The position numbers and the translations under genes are program-made. DNA of 64,000 nucleotides from JAICKN01 sp036489565 (GTDB lineage: Bacteria; Acidobacteriota; Terriglobia; Terriglobales; Acidobacteriaceae): assembly GCA_036489565.1 (NCBI GenBank), contig DASXFN010000043.1, positions 30,328 to 94,327 of the forward strand, read 5' to 3'. The notes beneath the pieces are model-generated. The model did not search any database, had not been told where the DNA came from, and saw only the letters and a list, made by a program, of their open reading frames with translations. Shown piece after piece: positions 9,408 through 18,000 of the stretch. Numbering within the stretch: position 1 is the first letter of the stretch; each line of letters opens with the position of its first letter.

Positions 9408-11360
9408 ATGGCCTCAACCAACATTACTTCCGTCCTGCAAGAGCAGCGCAAATTCGAATGCCCTGAAAGTTTCAGCCAACAGGCCCACATCAAGAGCCTC
9501 GAAGACTACGAACGCATATATAAGGAGTCCGTCGAAGACCCCGAAAAGTTCTGGGCCAAAATCGCCAACGACCTCCACTGGTTCAAAAAATGGGACAAAG
9601 TCCTCGAATGGGATTGCCCCTGGGCCAAATGGTTCGTCGGCGGCCAAATGAATCTCTCCTACAACTGCCTCGACCGCCACGTCGAAACCTGGCGCAAAAA
9701 CAAAGCAGCCATCGTTTGGGAGAGCGAGCCCGGAGAAGTCCGCACGCTCACCTATCAGCAATTGCATCGCGAAGTACAAAAATTCGCCAATGTGCTAAAG
9801 GCTCTTGGGGTAAAAAAAGGCGACCGCGTCGCCATCTACATGGGCATGACGCCCGAACTTCCCATCGCGCTACTCGCCTGCGCCCGCATCGGCGCGCCGC
9901 ACAATGTCATTTTCGGCGGATTTTCCTCCAACGCACTCATTGATCGCATTCACGACTCGCAAGCTACAGCCGTCATCACCCAGGACGGCTCCTACCGCCG
10001 CGGTTCAGAAGTCAAATTATTTCCCGCGGTCGAAGAAGCCCTGAAGTCCTGCCCATCGGTAAAAAATGTCGTCATCTACAAACGCACCGGCACCCCCATC
10101 AACATCACGCCCGGCCGCGATTACTGGTGGCACGACCTGATGGCCAAAGCCTCCGACGTCTGTCCCGCCGAACCGCTCGACTCCGAGCATCCGCTTTACA
10201 TTCTCTACACCTCCGGCACCACGGGAAAGCCTAAAGGCGTCGTTCACACCACCGCCGGTTACGCCGTTCAGACTTACCTCACCACCAAATGGATCTTCGA
10301 TCTCAAAGAAGAAGACACCTACTGGTGCACCGCCGACATCGGATGGGTCACCGGCCACAGCTACATCGTTTACGGCCCGCTGCAAAACGGAGCCACCAGC
10401 CTGATGTACGAGGGCGCGCCCAACTTTCCCGAGCCCGACCGTTTCTGGTCCATCATCGAGCGCCACAAAGTCAGCGTCTTCTACACTGCGCCCACCGCCA
10501 TCCGCACGTTTATTAAGTGGGGCGACGAGTGGCCCAAAAAGCACAACATGTCCAGCCTGCGCCTCCTCGGCACCGTCGGCGAACCCATCAACCCCGAGGC
10601 CTGGATGTGGTACCGCGAAGTAATCGGCGGCAACCGCTGTCCGATCACGGACACATGGTGGCAAACAGAAACTGGCGCGATCATGATTGCGCCAATTCCC
10701 GGAGCCATTGCGACCAAGCCGGGATCGGCGACGCGGCCGTTTCCGGGCGTAGTCGCCGAGATCGTTACGCAGGACGGCCAGCCGGTGCCCGACGGCGCGG
10801 GCGGACTGCTCGTCATCAAGAAGCCGTGGCCAAGTATGTTGCGCACGGTCTATAACGATCCCGATCGTTACGTGAAAAATTATTGGTCGCAGATTCCCGG
10901 CATGTATTTTACCGGCGACGGCGCGCGCAAAGATAAAGACGGCTACTTCTGGGTCATGGGCCGCGTGGACGATGTGCTGAACGTCTCCGGCCATCGCCTG
11001 AGCACCATGGAAGTAGAGTCGGCGTTGGTGGCGCATGATTCGGTGGCGGAGGCGGCGGTGGTGGGGCGTCCCGATGAGATTAAAGGGCAGGCGATTTCGG
11101 CATTCGTAACGCTCGAAGGCGGCAAGAAACCATCTCCAGAGCTGAAAGAAGAATTAAAGAAGTGGGTAGCCAAAGAAATTGGATCACTGGCCAAGCCCGA
11201 CGATATCCGCTTCACCGACTCGCTCCCCAAAACCCGCAGCGGAAAAATCATGCGGCGCCTTCTACGCGAGCTTGCCACCAATGGCGACGTGAAGGGCGAC
11301 ACGACCACTCTCGAAGACTTTAGCGTGATAGCCAAGTTGAAGGAGCAGGAAGAAGCGTAG
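9408..11360 (+). CDS. acs: Acetyl-CoA synthetase (AMP-forming)
   Basis: 650 residues, the standard length. It converts acetate, ATP and CoA into acetyl-CoA, AMP and pyrophosphate in the cytoplasm. Landmarks in order: the N-terminal ACAS_N region with YERIYKESVEDPEKFW, the P-loop-like YTSGTTGKPKG at about 266-276, the TDTWWQTETGA motif around 416-426 that defines acetate-specific synthetases, GRVDDVLNVSGHRLSTMEVE at about 520-539, and PKTRSGKIMRR near 605-615, whose lysine is the regulatory acetylation site in known Acs. ATG start with AGCGAGGAAAC upstream. A symporter/DUF3311 pair lies about 1 kb downstream on the opposite strand. Confidence 0.97.
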   Translation: MASTNITSVLQEQRKFECPESFSQQAHIKSLEDYERIYKESVEDPEKFWAKIANDLHWFKKWDKVLEWDCPWAKWFVGGQMNLSYNCLDRHVETWRKNKAAIVWESEPGEVRTLTYQQLHREVQKFANVLKALGVKKGDRVAIYMGMTPELPIALLACARIGAPHNVIFGGFSSNALIDRIHDSQATAVITQDGSYRRGSEVKLFPAVEEALKSCPSVKNVVIYKRTGTPINITPGRDYWWHDLMAKASDVCPAEPLDSEHPLYILYTSGTTGKPKGVVHTTAGYAVQTYLTTKWIFDLKEEDTYWCTADIGWVTGHSYIVYGPLQNGATSLMYEGAPNFPEPDRFWSIIERHKVSVFYTAPTAIRTFIKWGDEWPKKHNMSSLRLLGTVGEPINPEAWMWYREVIGGNRCPITDTWWQTETGAIMIAPIPGAIATKPGSATRPFPGVVAEIVTQDGQPVPDGAGGLLVIKKPWPSMLRTVYNDPDRYVKNYWSQIPGMYFTGDGARKDKDGYFWVMGRVDDVLNVSGHRLSTMEVESALVAHDSVAEAAVVGRPDEIKGQAISAFVTLEGGKKPSPELKEELKKWVAKEIGSLAKPDDIRFTDSLPKTRSGKIMRRLLRELATNGDVKGDTTTLEDFSVIAKLKEQEEA

Positions 11361-11379
11361 GTGCAAAGAGGAGAAAAGC

Positions 11380-11673
11380 ATGTCGAAAACCGAGGCAGCC
11401 TTAGTCGCGAGTAGGGCATTGTGCGTATATTTCATTTTTTGGGCAATTGATAATCTGACGCTTCTTCCCTACAGGCTCCATGAGTTTTCGTATCACAGTA
11501 GCGTTCTTTACACGAATCACTTCGCGCGTGTTGCCGACTGGATTTTGTTGTCGGAGTATGTAGCTCGGGCGGTAGTACTTTTCATCGCAGCCGGATTTTT
11601 TTACAAATGTGGTCCAAGGCTGCAAGCGTTTTTTCTGGATTCTCAGGCAGAAAATCAATCGTGGTCGCAATGA
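11380..11673 (+). CDS. Small two-helix membrane protein, unknown function
   Basis: 97 residues; starts 20 bp after acs with an excellent ribosome site (AGAGGAGAAAAGC before ATG), so probably co-transcribed with acs. Two hydrophobic segments are visible, at about 14-31 (ALCVYFIFWAIDNL) and 60-77 (YVARAVVLFIAAGFFYKC), joined by a polar loop rich in His and Tyr. No family recognised. A reading frame on the other strand across the same bases lacks a ribosome site and is rejected. Confidence 0.7.
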   Translation: MSKTEAALVASRALCVYFIFWAIDNLTLLPYRLHEFSYHSSVLYTNHFARVADWILLSEYVARAVVLFIAAGFFYKCGPRLQAFFLDSQAENQSWSQ

Positions 11674-11737
11674 CTCTACATAGTGGCCCACTCAATTGCA
11701 ATTTTGGCTCGAGTGGGTAGTTAGGGTCTCTCTAAAC

Positions 11738-11804
11738 TCTGTCATCCCGACTGGAACAGATCATCGCAAAGCGATGATCTGTGGAATGGAGGGACCTTGT
11801 GTTC
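11738..11804. repeat. Dispersed palindromic repeat (gatcatcgc/gcgatgatc type)
   Basis: Copy of the family reading 'ctgtcatcccga...' then a palindrome gatcatcgcaaagcgatgatc and ending 'ggagggaccttgtgtt'. Other copies are near 2199, 46513, 46710 (reverse), 48339 (reverse), 27190 and 27543. The rest of the 400-bp gap up to the next gene shows nothing else. Confidence 0.75.
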
Positions 11805-12072
11805 GAGCGGACGATATCCGCTTCACCGACACAAACGATTTTGGAATGTGCGCGTGCTAATCCAATCACTCAGGAAACTCGAGCTTACTCACAACGCAAG
11901 ATACGTGTTTTCACCTACAAAATCGAGCACTACGAACTCCGCAATCCGCAGTGCACTTAACATTCCGATCGTCCTTCTTCATTGTCGGTGGGATAGGCCA
12001 ACTTGCTCCCCACAAGCGCATCTGAAGTATGAGCCTTGCCAGTTTTCTGGCAATTGAGGAGGAGTACAAAAA

Positions 12073-12333
12073 ATGGGCGCGTACAAAGTAACCCGCGGCG
12101 AATCTTCAGAAGACCAGTTCACGGGCGCAATCGAAAGACAGACTTCACGGGTGCCTTCCAGCACTTTTTTGGGCATGGCAGTTGCATCCATGGCATTTTC
12201 CGCTGCTTTCAAATTGATGGGGAAAGACAATTGGGCGCTGTTTGTAGGTCAGTGGGCAGCGCCGTTCCTGATCATGGGAAATTACAACAAGATGGTGAAG
12301 CAACACGGATCGGACGCGCGGCAGGCAGCTTAG
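12073..12333 (+). CDS. Small hydrophobic protein, unknown function
   Basis: 86 residues. ATG is preceded by GGAGGAG at good spacing, a strong ribosome site. The middle (about 30-70, STFLGMAVASMAFSAAFKLM and WALFVGQWAAPFLIMGNYNK) is hydrophobic and could form two short membrane helices; the ends are charged. No family recognised. Stand-alone, convergent with the symporter gene. Confidence 0.65.
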   Translation: MGAYKVTRGESSEDQFTGAIERQTSRVPSSTFLGMAVASMAFSAAFKLMGKDNWALFVGQWAAPFLIMGNYNKMVKQHGSDARQAA

Positions 12334-12360
12334 CTTTTAGAGATCAATCCGTTAGCCGAG

Positions 12361-12394
12361 TTCCCCCTCATTCGTTCCTGCGAATGAGGGGGAA
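12361..12394. terminator. Perfect hairpin between convergent genes
   Basis: Fourteen-base inverted repeat (arms TTCCCCCTCATTCG / CGAATGAGGGGGAA) with a six-base loop, midway between the convergent small membrane gene and the symporter gene. It has no clear T-run, so it may be a bidirectional transcription barrier or simply a member of the window's 'cactcattcg' hairpin family, seen also near 15582 and 19080. Confidence 0.5.
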
Positions 12395-12430
12395 CATTTC
12401 CCAAACATTAAGACACTCCCGGCCATCCGC

Positions 12431-13900
12431 CTAAGAGTCTTGCGATGCGCTTAGCGAAACTGCTTCCGTAAGCGTGACGACCGGAACCGGTGCAAACAGG
12501 CTGACTAAGGCGGTGATGGCAAAGTTAGCGCATAAGGCAATAAAACCGGCATTCAATCCAAGATAAGGATCTCTTTTTGTGAAAACCAGAAAAGCAGTGG
12601 AGGCAATGCCGGCAATCATTCCGCTGAACACGCCAGCCATGGAGACGCGCTTCCAAAAAAGGCCGAGGACCACGCCGGGAAAAAATTGCGCCACACCGGC
12701 GTACCCCAGTAGTAGGAGACCGACCAAAGTCGTTGCGTTGTAAACGGCGAAATACAGGCTCACAAGGCCCAGCGCGACGACCATGATCCGGGCCAGCCTC
12801 GCCACTTTGTCGTCCGTCATGGTGGGCGCGAAGATGGGCCGAAAGAGATTTTTTACGAACAATGTCGAAGCGGTAAGTAGCAGAATCGCCGCAGGCACCA
12901 TTGCGGTGAGAGCGCCCGCTCCACCGATTAGGCCGAGCATCCACGCCGGGAAGGCTTTTCGCACGATGGTCAGCATGGAAAGGTCAACATCGCCAAGTCC
13001 CGGAACAACCAGAAATGCGGTGAATCCGGCAATGAATATGAATACCAGAGAGATCGTATACAGAGGCAGAATGACCGCGTTGCGACGTACCGTGTCGGCA
13101 CTTTTCGCTGTAAAGTTTGCCCCGAAACTGTGCGGCCAGACTGCGGCTCCGAGAGAAGACAACAGCACGGAGGAAATGAACCAGGCGTGGCCGAGATTTT
13201 TTGTTGCGCCGGGCATGGTCAAATGATCCGGCTTCGTCCGCGCCAAAGCGGCGAACATGCGGCCTATTCCGCCGAAGTAAATGTGGGGCGCCCAGAGGCC
13301 GATCGCCGCGACGGCCAGAATCATCAAGAGGTCCTTCAATACGCTGACCCAGGCCACCGCCCGAATGCCACTTGCAAAAACGAATCCCGCCAGCAGCACG
13401 ACGGCGATTGCCATGGCGGGGGTGCGTTCAATTCCATCGAAACTGGCGGCCTTCACGATAATTCCGAGTCCGATCAGTTGAATCTGAAGGTACGGAACGA
13501 TAAACACAACTCCGACCGCCGCTGTAAATGCGGCCAGGTATTTGCCGCGATACCGCATCAAAAAGAAATCTGGCAGCGTCTGCAGGCCATGTTGACGGCC
13601 TAACTCCCAGATAGGCGGCAGAATAAAAAACGCCACCACCTGGCCCAGGATCATATACGCCAAAACGTACAGCACCGGGCCGCCTCGGGAGTATGCCCAC
13701 CCACTCACTCCAAGAAATGAATAGGCGGTATAGATTTCGCCTGCCATCAGCAGCCAGATGAGAAGCGTTCCGAAGCCTCGGTCGCCGACCGTCCATTGCT
13801 CCAGATTCATCCTGTGGTGTTTGCGAGAGTAAAAGCCAATGGCGGAGCCTAATGCGACGATGAAGAAGATGACGGTCAGGGCGATGGTGCTGGGCTTCAT
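12431..13900 (-). CDS. Sodium:solute symporter family protein
   Basis: 489-residue inner-membrane transporter of the SSS family (PanF/ActP/PutP group) with about 13 hydrophobic helices. Typical features are the N-terminal YSRKHHRMNLEQWTVGDRGFG segment, ending in the family-type loop before helix 2, the GEIYTAYSFLG helix and a Gly-rich stretch around GLIGGAGALTAMVPAAILLL. It overlaps the upstream DUF3311 gene by ATGA, so the two are translationally coupled. DUF3311 proteins habitually accompany symporters of this kind. A substrate cannot be read from sequence; nearness to acs makes a short carboxylate an inference only. Confidence 0.9.
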   Translation of the reverse strand: MKPSTIALTVIFFIVALGSAIGFYSRKHHRMNLEQWTVGDRGFGTLLIWLLMAGEIYTAYSFLGVSGWAYSRGGPVLYVLAYMILGQVVAFFILPPIWELGRQHGLQTLPDFFLMRYRGKYLAAFTAAVGVVFIVPYLQIQLIGLGIIVKAASFDGIERTPAMAIAVVLLAGFVFASGIRAVAWVSVLKDLLMILAVAAIGLWAPHIYFGGIGRMFAALARTKPDHLTMPGATKNLGHAWFISSVLLSSLGAAVWPHSFGANFTAKSADTVRRNAVILPLYTISLVFIFIAGFTAFLVVPGLGDVDLSMLTIVRKAFPAWMLGLIGGAGALTAMVPAAILLLTASTLFVKNLFRPIFAPTMTDDKVARLARIMVVALGLVSLYFAVYNATTLVGLLLLGYAGVAQFFPGVVLGLFWKRVSMAGVFSGMIAGIASTAFLVFTKRDPYLGLNAGFIALCANFAITALVSLFAPVPVVTLTEAVSLSASQDS

Positions 13901-14133
13901 CGTTGCCGTTCCTCATCGTGGATGCTCGTGGACTTCGCATCCCGTGCAGTCTCCACGCAATACGCACCGAACATGCATATTGGCGTGAGCACGGTCCACG
14001 AAAGCAGCCAAAAGAGATTGAAAGGAAGGCCGAGAACCATCGGATACACGCGGTCCCAGGCAGACACAGAGAAACAGATTGCCAGGAAGGGAATCAGCCC
14101 CAGAAACATCGCCGGAAACGAAGGTCTTTTCAT
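13897..14133 (-). CDS. DUF3311 small membrane protein, symporter partner
   Basis: About 78 residues from the ATG at 14131-14133 (MKRPSFPAMF); an upstream in-frame ATG would add 40 hydrophilic residues unlike the family. Two transmembrane helices with the DUF3311 pattern: IPFLAICFSVSAWDRVYP, then LGLPFNLFWLLSWTVLTPIC. It overlaps the symporter start by four bases (ATGA) and is probably an accessory subunit needed for it, as the YjcH-type proteins are for ActP. Known only as a domain of unknown function. Confidence 0.88.
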   Translation of the reverse strand: MKRPSFPAMFLGLIPFLAICFSVSAWDRVYPMVLGLPFNLFWLLSWTVLTPICMFGAYCVETARDAKSTSIHDEERQR

Positions 14134-14295
14134 GCGGAAACTCTTGTCAGGCCGACCGAAGGAATAGCGTCCAATGGATGACAGCGACCCATTATTGCAC
14201 GGCGGGCGGGTGACCCATTCAAGTCCGCCGTTGGCTTGAGTGAGGATGTTCATACGTCACAGACACGGCCCAGCTAACAAACTAGTCTATCTTCC

Positions 14296-14640
14296 ATGCC
14301 GTGGGGACTAGCGCGTTTTCACCAGAGCGGGCAAAGTCATTTCGTCACATTCTGTTGTTACCACCGCCGTCGCTTGTTTACCACCGACGAAAACGCCGAA
14401 TCTTCGAGTCGGCTTTAGAACGGACGCGGCGCAGTTACGGGCTCTACGTTTACGGCTATGTGGTCATGCCCGAGCATGTTCATCTCAATGTTTGCACCGG
14501 AAGATGCCGCAGTTCTACAATTGAATACAGTTTCCCATCCGCTCACTCGTATTTTCGGGCTGTCCATTCTTTTCTGATTTTCGGAAGAGACCGCGTCAGA
14601 TTGAGAAGTTGAGGATGATCGCGCAGGTGGAACTCTAAAC
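14296..14640 (+). pseudogene. Dead REP-associated tyrosine transposase (RAYT), frameshifted
   Basis: Decayed Y1_Tnp/RAYT transposase. From ATG 14296 the first frame reads MPWGLARFHQSGQSHFVTF then CCYHRRRLFTTDEN and stops at TAG 14416-14418. The protein continues in another frame as IFESALERTRRSYGLYVYGY then VVMPEHVHLNV, the family's HUH motif HxH region. A third frame near 14590-14640 gives QIEKLRMIAQVEL, like the QIEKLRYxHRNPV segment of intact members. At least two frameshifts and a stop disable it. RAYTs mobilise REP-type palindromes, which crowd this window. Confidence 0.8.
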
Positions 14641-14714
14641 TCCAAATTCTAAAGACGGCCGAAGAAGTATGCGAATCCTCGCCCTTCGCGAGACAGAAAC
14701 AAAGGACTGACCCA

Positions 14715-15251
14715 ATGCCCCATATCCCCATCTTAGGACCGGATGCCGCTTCACCTGGGGCGCGCGCGGTCTACGAAGAATTCTACCGGCGAATGTCATT
14801 CCCTTCGCCCCCGAACTTTATCACCGTGCAGGGTCATTCCGAAGTCGCAGCGCGCGGCATTTGGGAACTCCTGAAAAACGTTCTGCTGGGGGGCCTGCTC
14901 CCCCGATGGAAAAAGGAACTGATCATTGTCGCGATTTCGCGACAACGGAATTGCCAATATTGCGTTGCGGCACATTCCGCGTGCTGCAGAATGCTTGGAG
15001 TGAGCGCGGAATACATGGTCAGCGACGTAAGGCGCATCCCAGATCCGATCCTTAGGGACTCACTCTTGTTTGCCATGAAGTCGGCCAGCGATCCGCAGAG
15101 TCTAACGGAGGCCGACTTCGACTCGCTCAGCAAGCACGGCCTTACCAAATCGGAGATCGTCGAACTGATCAGCGTCTCAGCCTTGGCGGTTTATTTGAAC
15201 ATCCTTGCCGACGCGACCGCCGTAGAGCCAGACGATATGATAAAAACCTAG
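14715..15251 (+). CDS. Carboxymuconolactone decarboxylase / AhpD-like protein
   Basis: 178-residue all-helical protein of the CMD family. The redox motif CQYCVAAHSACC at about 77-88 provides the CxxC and the histidine three positions later that alkylhydroperoxidase AhpD uses for peroxide reduction. The family includes both peroxidases and decarboxylases, so the substrate stays open. ATG start; upstream lies the dead transposase, downstream repeats. No partner gene is visible. Confidence 0.88.
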   Translation: MPHIPILGPDAASPGARAVYEEFYRRMSFPSPPNFITVQGHSEVAARGIWELLKNVLLGGLLPRWKKELIIVAISRQRNCQYCVAAHSACCRMLGVSAEYMVSDVRRIPDPILRDSLLFAMKSASDPQSLTEADFDSLSKHGLTKSEIVELISVSALAVYLNILADATAVEPDDMIKT

Positions 15252-15406
15252 GCTGGAAGCCTCAACTAAGTGCTGTAACAACTAAAGGCGACGAAATGCG
15301 TCCGTCGGGATTGTTGGAAACGACGCAGCCCCCTCGGCATGTGGAAGAGCTGTGCCAGTTCTCGCGAAACTTCGGTGATGTCGCGCATGAAACCTGTACC
15401 AAAACG

Positions 15407-15618
15407 TTGGCGGGTGGCCCGCACTTTGTTTTCTGTCAACATCATTCCTACAGAGGGTGCTCCATTCTTGCGCGGTTTTCGCAAGAGTGGGAGGCAAGAC
15501 TGACCACATCGAATTGGAAGGAGTAGAACCGAGAGTCGGTTTCTAGAGAATGGAACCTTCTTGGAATTACCGGTTACAATCCCACTCATTCGCACAGAAC
15601 GTGAATGAATGGGGCACG
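15407..15618. repeat. 212-bp duplicated module, copy 1
   Basis: Starts at ttggcgggtggccc and ends at ggggcac. It matches 17777-17988 over the whole length at constant offset (2,370 bp) with only about 20 differences and no length change. It contains the hairpins cattcttgcgc...gcaagagtggg and cccactcattcg...cgaatgaatgggg. No coding potential beyond repeat-derived frames. Confidence 0.85.
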
Positions 15619-15622
15619 CGGC

Positions 15623-15708
15623 AACTGAACTAATCTCCGGACACCGTCTCTTCCACTTCCGCCTTTATCTCGGGAGCAGTCGGGGCAACAGGCTCAATAC
15701 CGCTGTCG
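15623..15708 (-). pseudogene. Relic of the 3' end of a radical SAM gene like that at 19939-22125
   Basis: Read on the minus strand the bases give SGIEPVAPTAPEIKAEVEET then VSGD and a TAG stop, against SGIKPVAPTTPEVKSEVEET VSGD stop at the end of the large radical SAM protein 4 kb away. The similarity includes the stop codon and about eight bases beyond it. Only the last 25 or so codons remain; upstream the sequence turns into repeat. It therefore looks like a leftover of a second copy or of a duplication-deletion event. Confidence 0.8.
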
Positions 15709-15746
15709 TCTTCGCGATCAGCGAAAAGCTGGGCCACCTCCAACTC

Positions 15747-16652
15747 CTACCAATACGCCAGCGGGTCCGGCAGTGTAGCGCCGCACGAACACTTGTCTCC
15801 AGAAGCCTCACTGGCCGCCATCTTTGAGCATGCTTCGCACCGCACGCGTCGGGGATTAAGACGGCCGGGAATCCAAATTCCCGTCATACCGCCGCTACCG
15901 CCCATCTCTGAGCGAAAGTAGCGCCCCACAGCTTCACGATGCTCGCCAGTCTTCATCAATGGAGCTGAGGACTCCGGAGTCTTCCAGGCGGTGATGGTCA
16001 TCATGCGGCTTCCCACCGTTGCCGTCACCAGACTGATAAAACCAGGAATCGAGAGCATGTCTTGTGCGATCTTCTGGCTGCTTGCTCGAATGGTTTGCTT
16101 CTCTTCTTCAGTGCGCGCCTCAAAAAATGTAATGCTGAATGCGCCCGGCGTGTCCTTGCTTCCACTGCTCACGCGGCCACTGATGCCGAACTCCCATGGG
16201 CCAATCGTCTTTGGTTGCACAATCACGTCGAGCCCCAACGAGCGTGGCACAACGCCCGGATCGAAGTAGCCTTGAACGCTGCATATCTTTCCGTCCTTCA
16301 CGCGGACAAAGTCCGCACCGCTCTGCGCGATGGACTTGCCGGTAGGAGGAAGTCCGTTGAACAGCCCTGTATTCGTACCTCGCATCAACCACTCGGCTGA
16401 AAGCAGACCATCGCCATTTTCCATCGAACTCACTGTCTCAAACGACAAGTCGGGAAAGGCTGCCCACAGAGTTTCGGCATAGGCCCCGATGGCCGCGCCC
16501 GTCAGCGGCCCGGAAGTGATGGGATCGCTATAGGTGCCTCCTTCAATGAAGGTGGCAACGATTGCTGCTGCGTCATGCCGATTCCATGCGTCAGCATATT
16601 GTTGAAAGACCTGTAAAGGATTGACTGGCATGCGCGAAATACTAACATTCAC
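15747..16652 (-). CDS. SnoaL-like / ABM-like / zinc-ribbon fusion protein
   Basis: 301 residues in three parts. Residues 10-135 form a SnoaL/NTF2-like domain (steroid isomerase/polyketide cyclase fold, with QQYADAWNRHDAAAIVATF and GKICSVQGYFDPGVVP). Residues 145-250 resemble an antibiotic-biosynthesis-monooxygenase (ABM/Dabb) ferredoxin-like domain (ARTEEEKQTIRASSQKIAQD). Residues 270-295 hold four cysteines, C272, C275, C288 and C290, arranged like a small zinc ribbon. An ATG at residue 8 is an alternative start, and no good ribosome site decides between them. Function unknown; small hydrophobic ligand binding is the best guess. Confidence 0.72.
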   Translation of the reverse strand: MNVSISRMPVNPLQVFQQYADAWNRHDAAAIVATFIEGGTYSDPITSGPLTGAAIGAYAETLWAAFPDLSFETVSSMENGDGLLSAEWLMRGTNTGLFNGLPPTGKSIAQSGADFVRVKDGKICSVQGYFDPGVVPRSLGLDVIVQPKTIGPWEFGISGRVSSGSKDTPGAFSITFFEARTEEEKQTIRASSQKIAQDMLSIPGFISLVTATVGSRMMTITAWKTPESSAPLMKTGEHREAVGRYFRSEMGGSGGMTGIWIPGRLNPRRVRCEACSKMAASEASGDKCSCGATLPDPLAYW

Positions 16653-16840
16653 CTGATGCGTGGAGAAAAGAATTCAGGGTCGGGGTCCCATGCAGAGCCT
16701 GGTGGGAGGTTCGCGTCTGCCTTTGGACGCTCTGAGCGAAGTCAAAGGGGATATCCACACTCCATAAGCTTTGTCATTTCGAACGCAGAGAGAAATCTGC
16801 TGTTTGTGTAGGGCAGGGCTTCAGCCTTGCCGTCAAAACC
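16653..16840. other. Repeat-filled spacer
   Basis: Contains a degenerate copy of the 'tgtcattccgaa...gaaatctgctgtt' element (about 16771-16803) and 'ggcagggcttcagccttgccgtc' hairpin sequence just after it. No gene seen. Confidence 0.55.
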
Positions 16841-17205
16841 TCACAATGATTCGCGCTTTAGCGCCTGAGGTTCAAACTATCGTTGTCTTTGGCAAAATGT
16901 TCCGCAAGGAACACATCGTCATGACGATAGCGTCATGCGCTTCTGTCATGACAGATAAACTCAAGTAAACAAACTTGATAACCAGGACGGGGGCCAATTC
17001 TTTCTTGTTTTTGCTTGCACTATTCCAACTGAGGATGCCCCATCCTTTTCGCGCTTTTTGCGAAAGGGTGGGAGGCAACATTGCCCATAGCATTCCGTCC
17101 AAATCAGGTTAAACGCGAACGACTTGGCCAAGGAACAAATTTGGACGGAACGAATAAACAGCCCCAGCCTTCGCAAAACCGGCGAAAGGCTGGGCCACCC
17201 GCCCA
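16841..17205. repeat. 365-bp duplicated module, copy 1
   Basis: Runs from tcacaatgattcgcgcttta to gcccaa and matches 18001-18365 end to end, with roughly 20 scattered changes. It contains an inner palindrome (catcgtcatgacgatagcgtcatg near 16914), the hairpin ccatccttttcgcgc/gcgaaagggtggg, and the hairpin ccagccttcgc...gcgaaaggctggg. A 76-81-residue minus-strand frame occurs in both copies but has no ribosome site or family features. Confidence 0.85.
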
Positions 17206-17290
17206 ATCCCCTTTCGTCTGTGCTTAGAGTTGGGGTCAGTTCCGTCTGTCCCCCGAATTCCCCAATTTTCCTGGCTGTGTTGGTCCGCCT

Positions 17291-17626
17291 CTAATCGCCC
17301 ATATCTCTTAGCTTTTGCGTTTCTGAAATAATTACTGACTTAAATAGATTGGCCTCTGAGCTTTCAGCTTTAACTTGAAAAATCAAATTTTGGCACTCTT
17401 TGAGTTCTTCTCGAGCACTTACTTTGTCATCTAGGTGGCGGTACGCTCGCATGGCAAGCGCGTGACCGAAGATTTCGTCTGGCTGGATTTTAACAAGAAA
17501 TTCAGCGAACTTTTTTGCCAAATGCCAATCATCAAAGACATCGTTTACAAATACAGATTCCAAAAACGCCTTACTTTCGATGGCACTTACAACCTTGGTC
17601 AAAAGATCTTTCGTTGGATCGTCCAT
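17291..17626 (-). CDS. Hypothetical protein, possibly helical repeat
   Basis: 111 residues; more AT-rich than neighbouring metabolic genes. The sequence is strongly helical, with a pattern (AKKFAEFLVKIQPDEIFGHA then LAMRAYRHLDDKVSAREELK) reminiscent of a single TPR or TPR-like helix pair: residues pack W/L...A/G/Y as in TPR motifs. No signal peptide. The ATG at 17626 is preceded by GGGGG. It stands alone between duplicated repeat modules. No family recognised; it may belong to an acquired or orphan immunity-type gene. Confidence 0.55.
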   Translation of the reverse strand: MDDPTKDLLTKVVSAIESKAFLESVFVNDVFDDWHLAKKFAEFLVKIQPDEIFGHALAMRAYRHLDDKVSAREELKECQNLIFQVKAESSEANLFKSVIISETQKLRDMGD

Positions 17627-17650
17627 GCGTACCCCCGCAGAAAAAAAATG

Positions 17651-17776
17651 CTATTGTAGCGGACCACTAGTATTGCCTCTGCAGAAATCAAGTTTGGCTT
17701 TTGCTTTCTTATTACATTCATCTCGTTGGAGGCCAGAAGGATATGCTTCAGCACAAGCCTTAAGATCCCGGGCGTA
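17651..17776 (-). pseudogene. 3' fragment of a small cysteine-containing gene, cut by a repeat
   Basis: An open frame whose upstream part is pure 212-bp repeat sequence continues into about 41 unique codons (YARDLKACAEAYPSGLQRDE then CNKKAKAKLDFCRGNTSGPL), with three cysteines, ending just before the promoter of the gene at 17626. It looks like the surviving end of a gene whose 5' part was replaced by the repeat module. Could also be chance; low certainty. Confidence 0.3.
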
Positions 17777-17988
17777 TTGGCGGGTGGCCCACCCTTTGTT
17801 TTCAGTTAACATCATTCCTACAGAGGGTGCCCCATTCTTGCGCGGTTTTCGCAAGAGTGGGAGGCAAGACTGACGACATCGAATTGGAAGGAGTATAACC
17901 GAGAGCCGGTTTTTAGAGGATGGAACCTACTTGGAATTACCGGTTACAATCCCACTCATTCGCACAGAACGCGAATGAATGGGGCACC
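17777..17988. repeat. 212-bp duplicated module, copy 2
   Basis: Second copy of the module at 15407-15618. Here it is followed after only 12 bp by the second copy of the 365-bp module, whereas copy 1 of the pair is split by 1.2 kb containing the radical SAM relic and the SnoaL-like gene. Confidence 0.85.
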
Positions 17989-18000
17989 CGGCCACCCGCC

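Noticed and set aside
14296..14640. Intact insertion sequence
   Set aside because: No inverted ends or target duplication; RAYTs are single-copy, and this one is frameshifted.
15266..15595. Minus-strand open frames of 75-109 residues in the 212-bp module
   Set aside because: Frame is pure repeat; the second module copy breaks it differently.
16872..17102. 76-81-residue frames present in both 365-bp modules
   Set aside because: Conserved only because the DNA is duplicated; no ribosome site and no family.
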